From: Papilionanthe hookeriana x Papilionanthe teres
Taxonomy: Eukaryota > Streptophyta > Magnoliopsida > Asparagales > Orchidaceae
Reading direction: 5' to 3'
Assembly (NCBI GenBank): GCA_022702705.1
Contig: CM040432.1
Location: forward strand, 46,340,540-46,404,539
DNA length: 64,000 nucleotides
The notes under the pieces are model-generated. The model was not told where the DNA came from and searched no databases. It was given only the letters and a program-made list of their open reading frames with translations. Every line of letters begins with the position of its first letter. Within the stretch, counting starts at the first letter, position 1. Positions 23,210 through 36,013 of the stretch are shown here, piece by piece. Position numbers and translations under genes: made by a program.

Positions 23210-24990
23210 TTTTCTTAAGTTCAGTATGGGTTGCACTTAAGTTTGATTTCTTTGGACTGATTAAACCTAATTAGGGTTAGATCTAATTAAGGTTTATGGT
23301 TAATTAACTATTTAGGTAATATTTAATTGACTAATTAGACTTAGTAAGGGATAAGTCTTATAACATTAATGTTAATTAAACCTATTTTAGGTAAAGTTTA
23401 ATTGATTAATTTGACTTAATTGTGGTTAAGTCTAATTAGACTAAGATTAATTAAACCTAATTTGGATAAGTTTTTATTAATTAGACTTAATTGGACTAAG
23501 TCTAATTAGATTAAGGTTAATTAGACCTAACTTGGGTAAGGTTTAATTGATTAATTAGACTTAATTGGGGCTAAGTCTAATTTGATTATGGGTAATTAAA
23601 CCTTATTTGGGTAAGGTTTAATTAGTTAATTAGACTTAATTGTAGTAAGTCTAATTAGATTAAGGTTAATTACACCTAATTTTGATAAGGTTTAATTTTA
23701 TTAATTAAACTTAATTGTTGTTAATTCTAATTAGGTTAAGGTTAATTAAACTTAATTTGGGTAAGGTTTAATTGATTAATTAGACTTGATTGGGGCTAAG
23801 TCTAATTAGATTAAGGTTAATTAAACCTAATTTAGATAAATTTTAATTTATTGATTAGACTTAATTTGGGATTAAGTCTAATTAGGTTAAGGTTAATTAA
23901 ATAAAGTTTAATTGATTAGTTAATTAAATAAAGTTTAATTGATTAATTAGACTTAATTGAGGCTAAGTCTTATTAGATTAAGGTTAATTAAACCTAATTT
24001 GGATAAGGTTTAATTAATTGATTAGACTTAATTTGAGACTAAGTCTAATTAGGGAAAGATTTATTAAACCTAATTTGGATAAGGTTTAATTAATTAATTA
24101 GACTTAATTTGATACTAAGTCTAATTAGGTTAAGTTTAATTAAACCTAATTTGAGTAAGGTTTAATTGATTAATTAGACTTAATTGTGGTTATGTTTACT
24201 TAGGTTAAGGTTAATTAAATCTAATTTGGGTAAGGTTAAATTGATTAATTAGACTTAAATGTGGTTAAGTCTAATTAGGTTAAGGTTAATTAAGCCTAAT
24301 TTGGGTAAGGTTTAATTAATTAAATGGACTTAATTGGGGATAAGTCTAATGAGGGTTTAAAACCTAATTTGACTAAGGTTTAATGGGGTTAATTAGGTCT
24401 AATGATGGGTTAGGCCAAATTATGTTTTGATTTGTTTTAAACTTAATTTGATTAAGGTTTAATGAGGTTAATTAGGTTTAATGATGGGTTAGACCTAATT
24501 AGGGTATGATTTATATTAAACCTAATTTGATTAAGGTTTAATGAGGTTAATAGGTCTAACGATGGGTTAGTCCTAATCGGGGTTTAATTCATATTAACCC
24601 TAATTTGATTAAGGTTTAATAAGGTTAATTAGGTCTAATGATGGGTTAGACCTAATGTTTATGGTGTTAAACCTAATTTTATTAAGGTTTAACATGGTTT
24701 AGTTAGGTCTAATTGGTGTCTTAGACCTAATTATGGTTTTATGGTGTTAAACCTAATTTGATTAATGTTTGGCATGGTTTAGTTAAGACTAAATTGGTTT
24801 CTTAGGCCTAATTAGGGTTTTATGGTGTTAAACCTAATTTGATTAAGGTTTAGCATGGTTTAATTAGGTCTAATTGGTGTCTTAGACCTAGTTAGGATTT
24901 GTGTTATATTAAACCTAATTTAATTAAGGTTTAATAGGTTTAATTAGGTCTAATGATGGGTTAGACCTAATTAGGGTTTGGTTTGGCTCT
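23210..24990. repeat. Tandem array of about 75-80-bp palindromic units
   Basis: Some 20 or more diverged units built on GGTTTAATTGATTAATTAG, then ACTTAATTGGGGCTAAGTC, then GGTTAATTAAACC. Two subtypes occur: one with TTAGACTTA and TAAGTCTAA flanking AATTGNGG (to about 24340), and one with GGTCTAATGATGGGTTAGACC (24350-24990). Almost every unit contains its own inverted repeats, so the whole array can form serial short hairpins. No ORF. Confidence 0.9.
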
Positions 24991-25009
24991 ATTTGGAGTT
25001 AGACTCCAA

Positions 25010-27588
25010 ATTAACTTAGCCTAATATGGAATGGACTAAGTATAGTGAAGATTTGTGTTTGCAAGGATTTTATGGTTTTTAAATATTAATTTATAATTAA
25101 TAATTTTTAACCCTAAAAGGAAAAATATCATTTTTAAATTTTCAAGGGACTAAAGTTGTCATTTAAGTGTTTATGACTATCTCTTTAAACTCCTTAGCCA
25201 AATTTTATTTTCCAATTACTATTTTCTAATTTTTATAATTATTTTTGAAAAATATTTACAAACTTTTATAAAAATTACGTGAATTGATCATAGAGACCTT
25301 ATCAAGTTTTGAAAAAATCACAAAATGTTCCTAAGAATGAAAAGATCACTCTGTGGAGATTTCATAATTCTTGAAATTATAATTAATTTGAAATAATTAA
25401 ATTATTTCAGAGAGTATTTAATTTATTAAAAATCAAATATAAATTATCAAGACTGGATTTTAGTCTCATAAATTTCCTCTCCTCTCCTTGAGTTTGAGAA
25501 TATTTTAAATAAATTTTTATGATTTTTACTTATAAATATATGAATGTTTAAAGTTAAATAGAAATTGTTGGATTTATTTAATTCCTACTTAACTAAAAAT
25601 ATACACAACGCTGACTGTATCATCAGACCCGTCGAAACAACGTGCGGTGCTACAAGTTCGGCTGAGCTTCTCCACGTGGCAAGCTGAAATAGAAACGTAT
25701 CATATGAATGAAGTAGCGGTTCGACGAGATCAGAAATGTCCATTACTAATAAATAAAAATCGACAGCTTCCGGTCGTCTTCCCCGACATGGTTCGTTCTG
25801 CAAACCATTCATTTTTAAAGCTTAAGAACTTGCTCAAATCTTTATGAAACATCAAATGGATTGTTTTAAAAGCTTCGTCGTGCCAACACGAGCACATACA
25901 TATGAATTTATGGATGTTTTGAATCAATTTGTTTCACAAAAGACTAAACCCGAGCACAAATTGAGCTAAAATGGCCATAACTTAGCTTGATGAAGTGAAG
26001 CTTCAATCAAGTTTGTCTGGAATGATCCAGGTCCTTGTGAAGCTCCTGGTATGCTCAATTTGAAATGAAATTAAGTGAAGATATGAATTCACCAAAATGG
26101 GTTCATGTATTAGGCTTGAACTAGTTAGATCCTACGAGATGGGCCAATTTTGATTGAGTTCATCTTCGTACACCTCAGGATTGATGTAGGAGTGATCAAT
26201 TTTTGGTTTTGGTGAGTTTTATATCAGACGGAAAAGTTGTCCTATTTTTAGGGCATGAAATTGGGAAGGCTTAATAGATATATTAGGCTGGGGTTATAGG
26301 GAATCAATTGTCTAGAGTATGGGGAGCAATTTTGGTCTTGGGCATTTCAAGGTTTAAGCAGTGTATATGGTTCTCACTTCTCATGGGGAGCTCTTGGTTT
26401 TAACCATATTTATAGCCATGGATGGCCATAAATAAGCTCTAGTTTCTTAGGGAGGAAGGTCACAGCTTAGGGATGATCAAGGATTTCAAGGAGATGAGAA
26501 TTGGGCTGGGAATGATTACATTTAGCATCCCTAAGGCTGGCTCACCATGATTTAAAATTTTTTAAAAATGGAGGCTACATTTATGTCTTGTTCTTATTGG
26601 GGAAAGAAAGAGGTGGATAAGATCCTTGGTACATGCTGGTCTTACACCCCCCCCCCCCCATGTAAGCTTTGAAGGTCATTTAATTGGTTTAGAATAGAAT
26701 GACACATAAGCTTCTCTTCCTCTTAATTCCATGGCTTGGTTATGGTGAACTCAACCATGGTGACGAGAGTGATTCAAGTAATATCTATCTCCTATTGGGT
26801 GAGGATTAAGGCGAGTGATGACTTTACCAAATGTTCTTCTAATGTTTACGTGAAGGAATGACACCTCTTCCCATGATGGCCTCATAATTACCTTGGACCA
26901 AGGTAAAAAATTATGGGCTCATAAGTTTTAGATGTGTGATATTTGGATTCATGGGTCATGAGTGACCCATTGTAATTTGATATGTGTTGAATTTAAATTT
27001 TAATGTTATTGATGATTTTATAGATGATGTCACCTTTTAATTTTAATTTAGGGTTTTTATTTGTAATTCCATTTTAAATTAAATATCTATTTAATTCAAA
27101 ATATAGAAAATTTCAATATTAACTCATAAATTAATCAAAATAAATTTGGAAATTAATTGTTTGATTAATTTTATTATTTTGGTTCAAAATTGAATTTTTT
27201 GACCAAAGTTAACCCAGGTTGACCAGGGTTGATCAGGGTTGACCAATTTAGGTCCAAGTTTGACCAATGTGACTTACCTGACCTTGTCATGGTTAGGTTA
27301 GCAATGGAGTTCATTGAGCTTAGTGATAGAGCTTGGTTTGGTCATGTTATACCAATGCTGACTGATTTTGATATTTGGTTTGACCTTATGGCTATTGTGG
27401 TGGTCTTTGGGTCATGAATTGATTATTTTGACCAAATCTGACCATTTGGGTTAAGAGTTGACCAGTTTAGTCAATTTGGTAGTCATTGGGTCATGGATTG
27501 ACCATTGACAAGATTTAGGAACTCAATATTGGTAGACTTCCTTTCTCAAGATGATTTATAAATGATCCTTAATAAAGTGAGGTTAACA
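25010..27588 (+). mobile_element. Family A repeat, copy 4 (direct, diverged)
   Basis: AT-rich arm (25060-25590), CpG-containing block (25600-25820, matching the CpG core of copy 1 in position), then sequence corresponding to the middle and G/T-rich arm, ending AGTGAGGTTAACA at 27588. The first hairpin arm is lost. The two overlapping frames at 25585-25927 and the plus frame at 25647-25847 lie in the CpG block and show no domain. The palindromic array upstream may be this copy's expanded AT-rich arm. Confidence 0.65.
26647..26659. repeat. Homopolymer, 13 C
   Basis: An uninterrupted run of 13 C in otherwise AT-rich sequence. Its true length may be uncertain in the assembly. Confidence 0.95.
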
Positions 27589-27601
27589 CACACACACACA
27601 C

Positions 27602-27774
27602 ATATATATATGGTTGGAGGCTACTATACGAGCTTGCAGACACACTCATCCTAAACAGTCGAGGACCAACGTCATTACCGGCAAACTGGTCGAAGAGGGA
27701 TTCAAAACTGTGACTTGAGAGGACTTACAACCTTCAAAGATGTTGCTCTACCAACAGGTCACAGCTGGCGGCAC
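27602..27774 (-). mobile_element. tRNA-derived SINE
   Basis: On the minus strand the sequence starts near 27774 with GCTGTGACCTGTTGGTAGAG, a clear A-box region (compare TAGCTCAGTTGGTAGAGC of tRNAs). About 45 nt later it has a B-box-like TTTTGAATCCC (plus strand GGGATTCAAAA, 27698-27708). These are the two internal Pol III promoter boxes of a tRNA-derived SINE head. The body continues to about 27602 and ends in a (TATATATGTG)n tail that merges with the AC repeat at 27587. No cloverleaf can form beyond the first arms, so it is not a tRNA gene. Confidence 0.65.
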
Positions 27775-27784
27775 ACACACACAC

Positions 27785-27786
<2 letters not shown>

Positions 27787-27875
<89 letters not shown>
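27787..27875. repeat. (AT)n microsatellite, 89 bp
   Basis: Pure AT repeat lying between the SINE and the 5' leader of the plus-strand LINE. Confidence 0.97.
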
Positions 27876-27876
<1 letters not shown>

Positions 27877-28141
27877 TTACGTGATCGAAATTGCTCTGCT
27901 AAGATTTCAAGATCCATAGATCTTGCTTGGATGTTCTTCCTTCAAGAATTTGGTTAGAGGTGTAGAAATTGCTACTTGCTTCTATCCACATCCTTCTTTT
28001 CTGTTTATTAAATCTTTTCCCTTTTTCATATTTTCAAATTTCTGTTGTGTTTTAATGTTCCATTGGGTTTCCATTGGTTTTCTTCTTGATATTTTTTTTG
28101 TGAGGCATATAATTTCTGGTTGGTTTGAATCAAGCCAACTG

Positions 28142-29540
28142 ATGGCTGATTCGAACCCATTCTTAAATTATGCATCTCTCGATGGAAATTCTTCTTTTGT
28201 GGATGTTGTTAGCAATGGAATGGCTAATTCTTCTCAAGTGGATAAGTTAATCTTTCCACAAATTTATCATGATACTGCTGCAGGGAAAGGAGATTGTGAA
28301 GTTATCAAAAAAAGTGATCAAGAAAGGTGGGAAATCTGCTTTGATTTTTTCTGAAGTTGAAATTTCTTCTTTGGCTGATGTTCATAAATTCACCTTAATT
28401 GAAAATTTTCAGTTTAGTCATCCAAGGATGGAGATTTTAAGAAAATTCTTTAAAGATTTTAAACTTGTGGGAGGTTGGAAAGTAGGACGCTTTGATGGAC
28501 GCCATATTATGATTCAATTAACTAAGGAGGAGGATGATGCTCATTTTTTTTCTAAGAAATTTATTCTCATTGATGGAAAATATATGAAGATTCTTAAGTG
28601 GCCATTAAATGTTGATCCTACTAAAGAACCGCCTTTTGTTCTCATTTGGTTTAAATTACCAAATCTGAAATTGCAGTTTTTCAATCATCAAGTTTTTTAT
28701 GCTATTTGTACTGCATTAGGAAGGCCTTTGAAACTTGATATGCCTAGTTTTAATTTAACTAGACCTTCAATGGAAAGGATTTTGGTGGAAAGAGATATTA
28801 CTCTTCTTAATGTTGATGAGATTTGGCTTGGATCTACCCATAATGGGGATTGGTTGCCAATTGTGATGGAACAAAGGCCAATCTATTGTCATCATTGTAA
28901 AATGTTGGACATTTTATGGTTAAATGCTTCCGGCTGCATCCTAATCTCAAATCTGTTGTCATTGCTAAACCTGGTATCTCTACTGATGTTGGTAATGTAG
29001 CTCCATTAATAATTGATGCTGATCCTTCTGATAAACGTCCTGCACAAGTGGATGAAGTTTCTGATCATGGTCTGGCTCAATCTGTTCCTTTACAAATTAA
29101 TGTTGAATCCTCTAATGTAATACCTGTGCAAGTAGAAGAATTTCTTATAAATGTCAACAACAGTCTCATGTTGATAACCATGGGAATTCTGAAAATCTTA
29201 TCATTAATGATTTAAATGGTTTTCAATCTGTTGAACAAAATATTGTTGAACATGAGATTGTGAATAATACTGTTGGTAATCAGTCTATTGAAACCCATCC
29301 TTTAACTACTCAATATCCTGATACTCCATATAATATACAATAGATTGATACTTCAAAAGAAGATTCTTTGAACGAGACCAGAAAGGAATTACAAGATGAT
29401 TGGATTGTATAAAAAGCCAGGAAGAAAATGTCTGTTGAATTAAGGAATCTATCACAAGATAATATCATTGTGCCAAATGGTTCAACAACTTCTTCCTTCT
29501 CTAGACTGACTAGAGGAGGGAGATCTAATACCTCGGATTT
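28142..29540 (+). pseudogene. LINE ORF1 (DUF4283 + zinc knuckle), frameshifted
   Basis: Likely start ATG 28142 (MADSNPFLNY). An A-run near 28305-28312 causes a frameshift, after which 28269-29000 carries the DUF4283 domain (FSEVEISSLADVHKF, then GRHIMIQLTKEED, then LKWPLNVDP, then FKLPNLKLQFFN, then ALGRPLKLD). Next come VERDITLL with EIWLGS, and the zinc knuckle CHHC...H...C around 28875-28930, split by a second frameshift between KML and H. The tail to about 29540 is acidic with two stops. The protein would coat LINE RNA. Few lesions, so a fairly young copy. Confidence 0.88.
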
Positions 29541-29963
29541 GGAACATTGTGGGAGTGGCAACCCCTGGCTCCCTTAATAGACTTTTAAAGTTGAAGAGGG
29601 TTCATAAGTTCTAGTTCTTTGTTCTTTTGGAACCAATTGTGAAGACTAATATATTAGATTTACTAAATACTTTCCTAATGACTGTTTCAAGGAAAATTGT
29701 TCTAACTAGATTTTGCTATTCTATAAAAAAGAGTTGGAGTTTTTTATACTACTAGATCATTCTCAGTTTCTCCATATTCATTTTGAATTTGAACAGTTTA
29801 ATGGCTTTGTTACATTTATTTATGTTGAATGTTCTAATGAGGATAGGTTTGAGCTTTGGTCTCACTTACATTGTATAAGTCAAAATATGTCTAAGTGTTG
29901 GCTTGTTGGGGGTGATTTTAATTTTATTGCCTATCCTAGTGAAAAAAAAGGAGGTCGAAATCC
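29541..29963 (+). pseudogene. LINE ORF2 endonuclease (APE-type), truncated
   Basis: Opens with GSLNRLLKLKRVHK and FVLLEP, the conserved N-terminal EN blocks (the L-E-P Glu is a metal ligand in the family). It continues in the frame at 29713 with DHSQFLHIHF, FIYVECSNEDRFELW and WLVGGDFNFI (the G-DFN box), where the conserved Asp/Asn are present. It ends in KKGGRN at the gap. The enzyme would nick target DNA to start retrotransposition. Two frame changes occur before 29713. RT and everything after are missing here. Confidence 0.88.
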
Positions 29964-29986
29964 NNNNNNNNNNNNNNNNNNNNNNN
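29964..29986. other. Assembly gap, 23 N
   Basis: A short gap at exactly the junction between LINE ORF2 and the outer end of the inverted B arm. The junction itself cannot be read. Confidence 1.
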
Positions 29987-30700
29987 ATGTCATTTCTGAT
30001 GACAGCCTCGGAATCCTAAAATGAGTTAGGGCTTATATTGCACAACAGAGTTGGTCAAAAGCCTAAAGAGTTAAATTAAGTGTTTATGCTGCACTAAGAA
30101 AGCTACCTCGAAGTCCCATGGCTTGTTGTTTTAATTTCTAAGAAGTTTTACTGATGAAGTTGACTGTGCTGCCCACCATGCATGATCCAAGCTCCTCATC
30201 GTAGCAGGTTTAGTTTAAAGAAGTGTCAATTATAAGAGAGAAGAGAGGTGTCATGTTTTGAGAATATTTAAATTGAGGTGTCTTAATGTTTTATTAAGGG
30301 AATATTAAAGTTTATTATAGCGTCACCGGGTAAGATCTCACGGTTCCATCATCCCGGCATTATTATTTTCATCGGATTCACTTAGTCTAAATGAATTTGC
30401 TAAACTCAACTGAAGTGAGTTCCACACTTTCATTTAGATCGTAGGAAACCCCATTAGCAACATATATGTTACCTCCTTTAAGGAGTTCCCGATCATCCAA
30501 CGAGACGATTTAATTTAGTTGCAATTATGATTTATATTTTGTTTGTAATTAAATTATGAGTTATTTTATATTTCGACTGTTGTGGCAGTGAATTTTATCT
30601 TGTCTTGATTTTTAACTTTGATTTCGATTTTTGTTTTGTGGCTATACTAAAAGTTTTGGTTTTCATGCAGGGTGACATTGTTGTTTAACATGCAAGCTCA
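29987..30700 (-). repeat. Module B, inverted arm
   Basis: Reverse complement of about 36014-36750. Clear anchors: GGTTCCATCATCCCGGCA (30340-30357) against TGCCGGGATGATGGAACC (36349-36366), and GAGTTCCACACTTTCATTTA against TAAATGAAAGTGTGGAACTC. In its own orientation it follows directly after the TGAGGTCAACA end of the inverted A copy, so here B lies downstream of A. Confidence 0.85.
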
Positions 30701-33700
30701 TGTTGACCTCATTTTTGGTGAGGTCTTTTCTTTTCTCTTAAGTGCTTTGGCTCTAGCCATAGGACTTCTCCTTGATTATCCTAGAGGACTAGAATTGGGA
30801 CCCACCCTTTAGCAATTCAGCTATTTTTGACTCCTTTTGGCTCTCCACTTGGATGGTTGCAAACCTCTAAATCACCTTGGAAGGTTAAAACCACCATATG
30901 GGCAACCAATAGTGAGTTCCTATAGGATTGTTTGAACATAGGGTGATCTTCGGTGACTTGAGCTTCTCTTGCACACACACACACACACCCCTAAGCCACT
31001 TAACCTAAACCTTGAACCCTTGCCATTCTACCCTTTATGAAACTCACATTATTGAATCCAAGCGACTAATCTTTGATTAAGATGGCTAAGGTCAATATGT
31101 GAAGGATCATGAAGTGGTTACCATTTGGCTAGACTTGGTCCCAAAGTGGTTAGACTTGGCTAAGTCCATGGATCATGCATCTAAACCCTAATTCCATTCT
31201 AAATCACTTTTTACTCAATTTTGACCCACTAAAATGATCTCATTCCTCCCTATTTAAAACACCATTCATTTTGCCAAATTTCTGGTTTTGATATTGGGTC
31301 CCCTAAACTTACCCAAAATTACCTAAATTGCCCTCACAACCACCAAATCATCCAAATTACCCAAAATTCTGAAAATTCCTAAGAATCATTTTAAAACAAT
31401 CCCCACCTCTTAAATCCACCAAAATACCCCAATACCCTCCAAATACCCTAAATACCCCTTTTAGCCCAAAATTCCAAAAATTCTAAAAATTCCCAAAAAA
31501 ATTCTACAAAAACCCAAATATTCCCAATTTCATTTTTTGCAACTATACCATAAGCTAATTTTGCCAATTTCACCCAATTTTATCAAAATCCCCAATTTGA
31601 CCCATTTTTAACCCAAATGACTCAATGTCAAAGAAAATTAATCCAATTGACCTCAATTTTGATCAAATTCAATTCTAAAATTTAATTCAACATCCACAAT
31701 ACCATTTTAAACCAAATCCAAGCCCAATTTGATTCACATTTGAATTCAATTCCAACTTGAAACCTAAAGCCCCAAATTTACCCTAAAGTTGTCACCTAGC
31801 CCTAATTCTCCAAATTGAATCCCCTAAACCCAAAATTTCCACCCAATTTCTATCCTAAACCTTCCATAACAATCATTTGTAACATTTTGAACCATCAATT
31901 GGCCTTGAACCAAACTTTACCCAAACCTAAATCCAACCTAACCCATGGTGACCAAAATTAACCAAAACTCTAAAATCCTCCAAATTGAAACTCCAAATGA
32001 ACTCAAAACCACTTCATGTCTACATGAAAAATCTTTTTTACAATCATTTACACAATGTTTATCAATCAATTTGATCCAATTCAAATCCAAACTCAAGTTA
32101 ACCCAACTCAAACCCAAGTGAACCCAATTGAACACATGAACCAAATTGAACTTAACCAAACCAAAATTGATCAAACCAACCCCTTGGCTGCCAACCCTAG
32201 GCTTCCTAGAGTGGGTTTAACCTAAATAAACCCAAGCTCCATGAGCCATGGACCAATGGTCCACCACTTTGGACCAATGGACCAAGCCACATGGCTAAAG
32301 CCATGTCCCATCTCCAATCCCCCTTAAGCAACCTCCTCTGCCAAAATTAATTGAACAAAACTTCTCCCCCACTCCTCCTCAGCCTGCCCAGCCACCTGAC
32401 TATCCTTGCCAGCCACCCCAACTGCTGTAATAGCCACGCCCGAGCACCCTATCTCTCCTTGAAATCCAAAGTTGAGCATGGGCAGTGGCCAATCCTTTCA
32501 CCAGCCACCTTGCCTGCACTGCCCTCACCCTAAGCGGCCCAGGGAACTCATTGCCTAGTCCTGAGCTCCCCTCTCCAGCCATAGCTATAAAATCCCCTCT
32601 TTTCGGCCATGAATCAGGTGCTGAAACTCCCCTCACAGAACTCGTCCAAATTGCTCCCAGAGCCCCTCCTAGCCAAGAGAAGTTCATCCCCACTATCCTC
32701 CTACCCTGAGATCCCTAGCTGAGCCCAATTTCTCAGCTGAAAAGCAGGCCAGAAACAGGTCATCCCCTGAACCTCCACCAAAATCAAATTAAGCTCACCC
32801 ACACCTTACCAGGACCAAGAAAAGGAGTTCCCTAGTGAAAGCCCCCTCTCTAAACCACCCAATTGCTCTATCGACCAGAGCTCGAAATCGGGTCTGGTCA
32901 CTTTCATTGCCAGACATTTCACCACGACTAGGGACTCAATCTGTAGGCTTCTGGAACTCCAACGAACGTGTCGAGCATCTCTGATTGAGGCCTCAACTCT
33001 CAGAGCAAAGGTATTGAACTTTCCTTCCTCCTGAGCTTCCAGTGATTCTCCTTTTTATTTGGTTTGATTTCAATACATGTTAGCCGTATGGATAGCTTCG
33101 TTTAGGCTAGACAAGCATGTAGAAACAAACCGCACTTGATTTGGTTGAGTATAGCTCGAGATTTTAAGGTTTTAGGGTGGACGGCTCTCGGGTTGAACCA
33201 GGCGAAGATGATGACTGGTGATTGTTCGATCGCGCGTGTATCGAAAGGACGGTGGAGATGCAGTCAGATGGAACCGCAGAGCGTAAAGCGCGGGCCTCGT
33301 GGCGCTGACTCAGATGGCGGTGCCGAATGGAGAAACGCCGCGTGGAGCTTCGATCCGTCCCAAGATGACACGACGCCGCGTCAAATAAGTAAAAAATAGG
33401 GTTATTTTCATTTATTTAAATACCCTGAACTTTGAAAATGCATATCTTTGCATAGAAAAATCGTAAAAATAAAATAAAAATACTTTCTTGCTCAGTGAAT
33501 AGAGGAGATTAATGTGGAAAAAGAATTAAGTTATTTTGTTAAGTATTTGATTTTTTAATTAATTTAATACTGTTCTGAGTATTTTAATTCTACATTAGCA
33601 TACATAATTCACCATGGCATGAGACCATGGGCTTTTGTGGCCTCTGATCTTGGGGACATTCCCTGAATTTTTTAAGGCCAGAGGCTATCTCTATGGCAAG

Positions 33701-36013
33701 TTATTCATTTTCCAAGTTTATGTGCTTGTTTTAGTATTTTAATTTCAATAATTAGCATGTTGATTAATAAAATCTAGAAAAATTAGGGGAAGTATCTCTA
33801 TACTAGAGGACCCTAGGAAAATTGTAACTTGGTTTAACTCATTTAAGTGAACCCTAATTTGACCAAAACCCCAAAATTGAGATTAAATTAATTTGAAACA
33901 ACCACTCATTAAAATAGCACAAAATTAATTCTCCACTGATCTTTAGGGTCAGATGAGTCTCACATAAAAATTTGAAATCAATAAAAAATGATTTAACCCA
34001 TTAAATGAGTTATTCAAATCACATGGTCACTTTTAAACTTTAAAAGTTCATAAAATTCAAAATACATTTCAAAAATTCACCAAATCAGTTTTGAGGCCTA
34101 TCTGAGATCAAAGGAGTCTAAAAAAATTAAAATTAGAATTTTTCTAAAATTTTCATTTTCAACATTATTTTGAATATTTTAATAATTAAAAAATAATAAT
34201 AATAAAAAAATAATAAAATTCGCAAAAATGCCATATTTGGTCCTCTAATCACATAGGAACCAACCAAAAATTTTTTCCAAACCTCTAAGTAAAGATATTT
34301 AATTTTAAAAGCTTAGTGCAAATTTTAAATATTAAAAATGGAATTTTCAACCTTTCCCAATAAAATAATTCTAAATATTCAAAGAAAAATTAAAAAAATA
34401 TAAAATTTATTTCTCTGAGTTCCTTGAGGTTAGAGAGATTTAAGAAAAATATAAAACTTAATTTTCAACTTTAATTTTATTTTATAATTAATTAATACTC
34501 CAAAAATTGAAATAATTATAATAAATAAAATAAAATTCAAAAAATCACCAAAATTTGTCCAAGTGGTCCTCTAGTTAGTAGGAACATCTCATAATTTTTC
34601 TAAGGATAGAAGCTTTACCTTGGTCATGTTGTTGAATTTTTATTGAAAACCCTTATTTTTTATTATACTAATTATATAAATTAAATTAAAAATGAAAAAA
34701 AAAACATTTTCTCCTCTAATGTCTTAATTGACATGTGTGTGAGGTGACATAAAAATTTTAAGTTCATTTGAGCTCAATTTCGTGAATTATGAGGTGAATA
34801 TGCTTAAGATGACATAAAGGTAATTAAGGGATTTTAACTCAAAATAATAATTTAGGCTTAATCAAAGGGAGGGATGAACTTTTGTTCCTAAATCTTCTCT
34901 TGGATGATTGAAACTTAGGGACTTAAAGAGGTAGAAACCCATTAATCATATACAACATCAAATATGAAACTTTAATTAATTAAAACATTTAAATTTTGGT
35001 AGAATAATTATTTTTTTTTTTTGCTATTAAAAGTAGGGATATGGCTTAAGAAGATATCAATTTTCTAATTTAAAGTCCCTAAATGGATTAATTCAATAAT
35101 ATTCAACTCTTGATTAATTCTAAAAATGAGAACAATCCTTAATTAAATTAAAGTTTAAAATGTTGAATGATTTAATAATCAAGCTAAAATAAACCTAAAA
35201 TATTAAAGCCAATTTGAAACCACTAAAAATTTAACCTAAAACAAATTTGAAATGTTAAAAATGATCTCAGAAAAGTTAAAATATGATAATCAAATTAAAT
35301 TAAAAATCAATCTAAAATGTTATAATTAAGTTAAAACAAATCCAAATCATTAAAATTTTTCAAATAATTCAAATAACTTCTTTAACCAAAGTAATCTGAA
35401 ACTTTTAAAAATCAATTTGAAATTTTTTTATAACTAAACTAATCTGTCTTGAAAAATGATTCAACTTTAATGGTTAAATCCTTTAACAAACTAATTTGCC
35501 CCTGAAGGCTTTCACTTTCAAAACCTTTAAATAAAGTATCAAGTGAAATGTCACTACACTCATCGGATAATCAAATGTCCAAGTTCACTGAGCAAGAAAC
35601 AAAACTTAACTAAATCCTTGGATGATCAATGTATCTATACAATGAAATTCATTTGGACTCGAAAAAATAATCCCAGAAGTATTGAAAAGATGTTTAGGAC
35701 TCGTCCTAAGCACTTTCTCACTCTGATGGGATGTTTTAGAAGAACAATTGAACTTAGTTGTTCTTTGGTGAAGAAAATCATCCATAAAACACAAGAACCT
35801 AGACGTCATAGGAGTTGTCTAGCAATATGATTAGGATTTTGGTAGACAACCAGAACCTTCCCTTAGCCTTATCTAGGTATTTCTTGCAAGTATTTAAATG
35901 CCCTGACATGTGTTTTGAGTGCAGCCGGGAATGACGAGAAGACCCGCCAGGTACGCTTTTATTTTATTGCAATTTACTTACCTGCGCTGTACTTTCTCTT
36001 TTGCAAAACTTGC
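30701..36013 (-). mobile_element. Family A repeat, inverted copy (5.3 kb)
   Basis: Starts on the plus strand with TGTTGACCTCA (the inverted end, with its hairpin at 30705-30725). It passes through the C/A-rich arm (31200-32170), GC-moderate part (32200-33100), CpG block (33180-33390) and AT-rich arm (33400-35530), and ends with promoter-proximal sequence: 35928-35955 is the reverse complement of about 37597-37624 in the direct copy. It stops at the point matching the predicted transcription start of the direct copy, then abuts B at 36014. Frames at 32351-32709 and 33136-33399 are composition artefacts. Confidence 0.8.

Larger units (their letters stand above)
27876..29963 (+). mobile_element. 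LINE (L1-type), 5' portion, plus strand
   Basis: Leader (27876-28141), ORF1 (28142 to about 29540), then the start of ORF2 with the endonuclease (29541-29963), cut by the 23-N gap. This is the best-preserved LINE ORF1 in the window. It keeps its 5' end, unlike the other LINE copies, so it was probably a full-length insertion later interrupted by the family A/B composite on its right. Confidence 0.88.

Noticed and set aside
27690..27775. tRNA gene
   Set aside because: A and B boxes are recognisable but the acceptor and anticodon stems cannot form and a SINE-type body and tail follow.
32351..32709. Overlapping Pro/Ser-rich ORFs on both strands
   Set aside because: They lie in the GC-moderate part of the inverted A copy; other copies do not keep the frames and no domain is visible.
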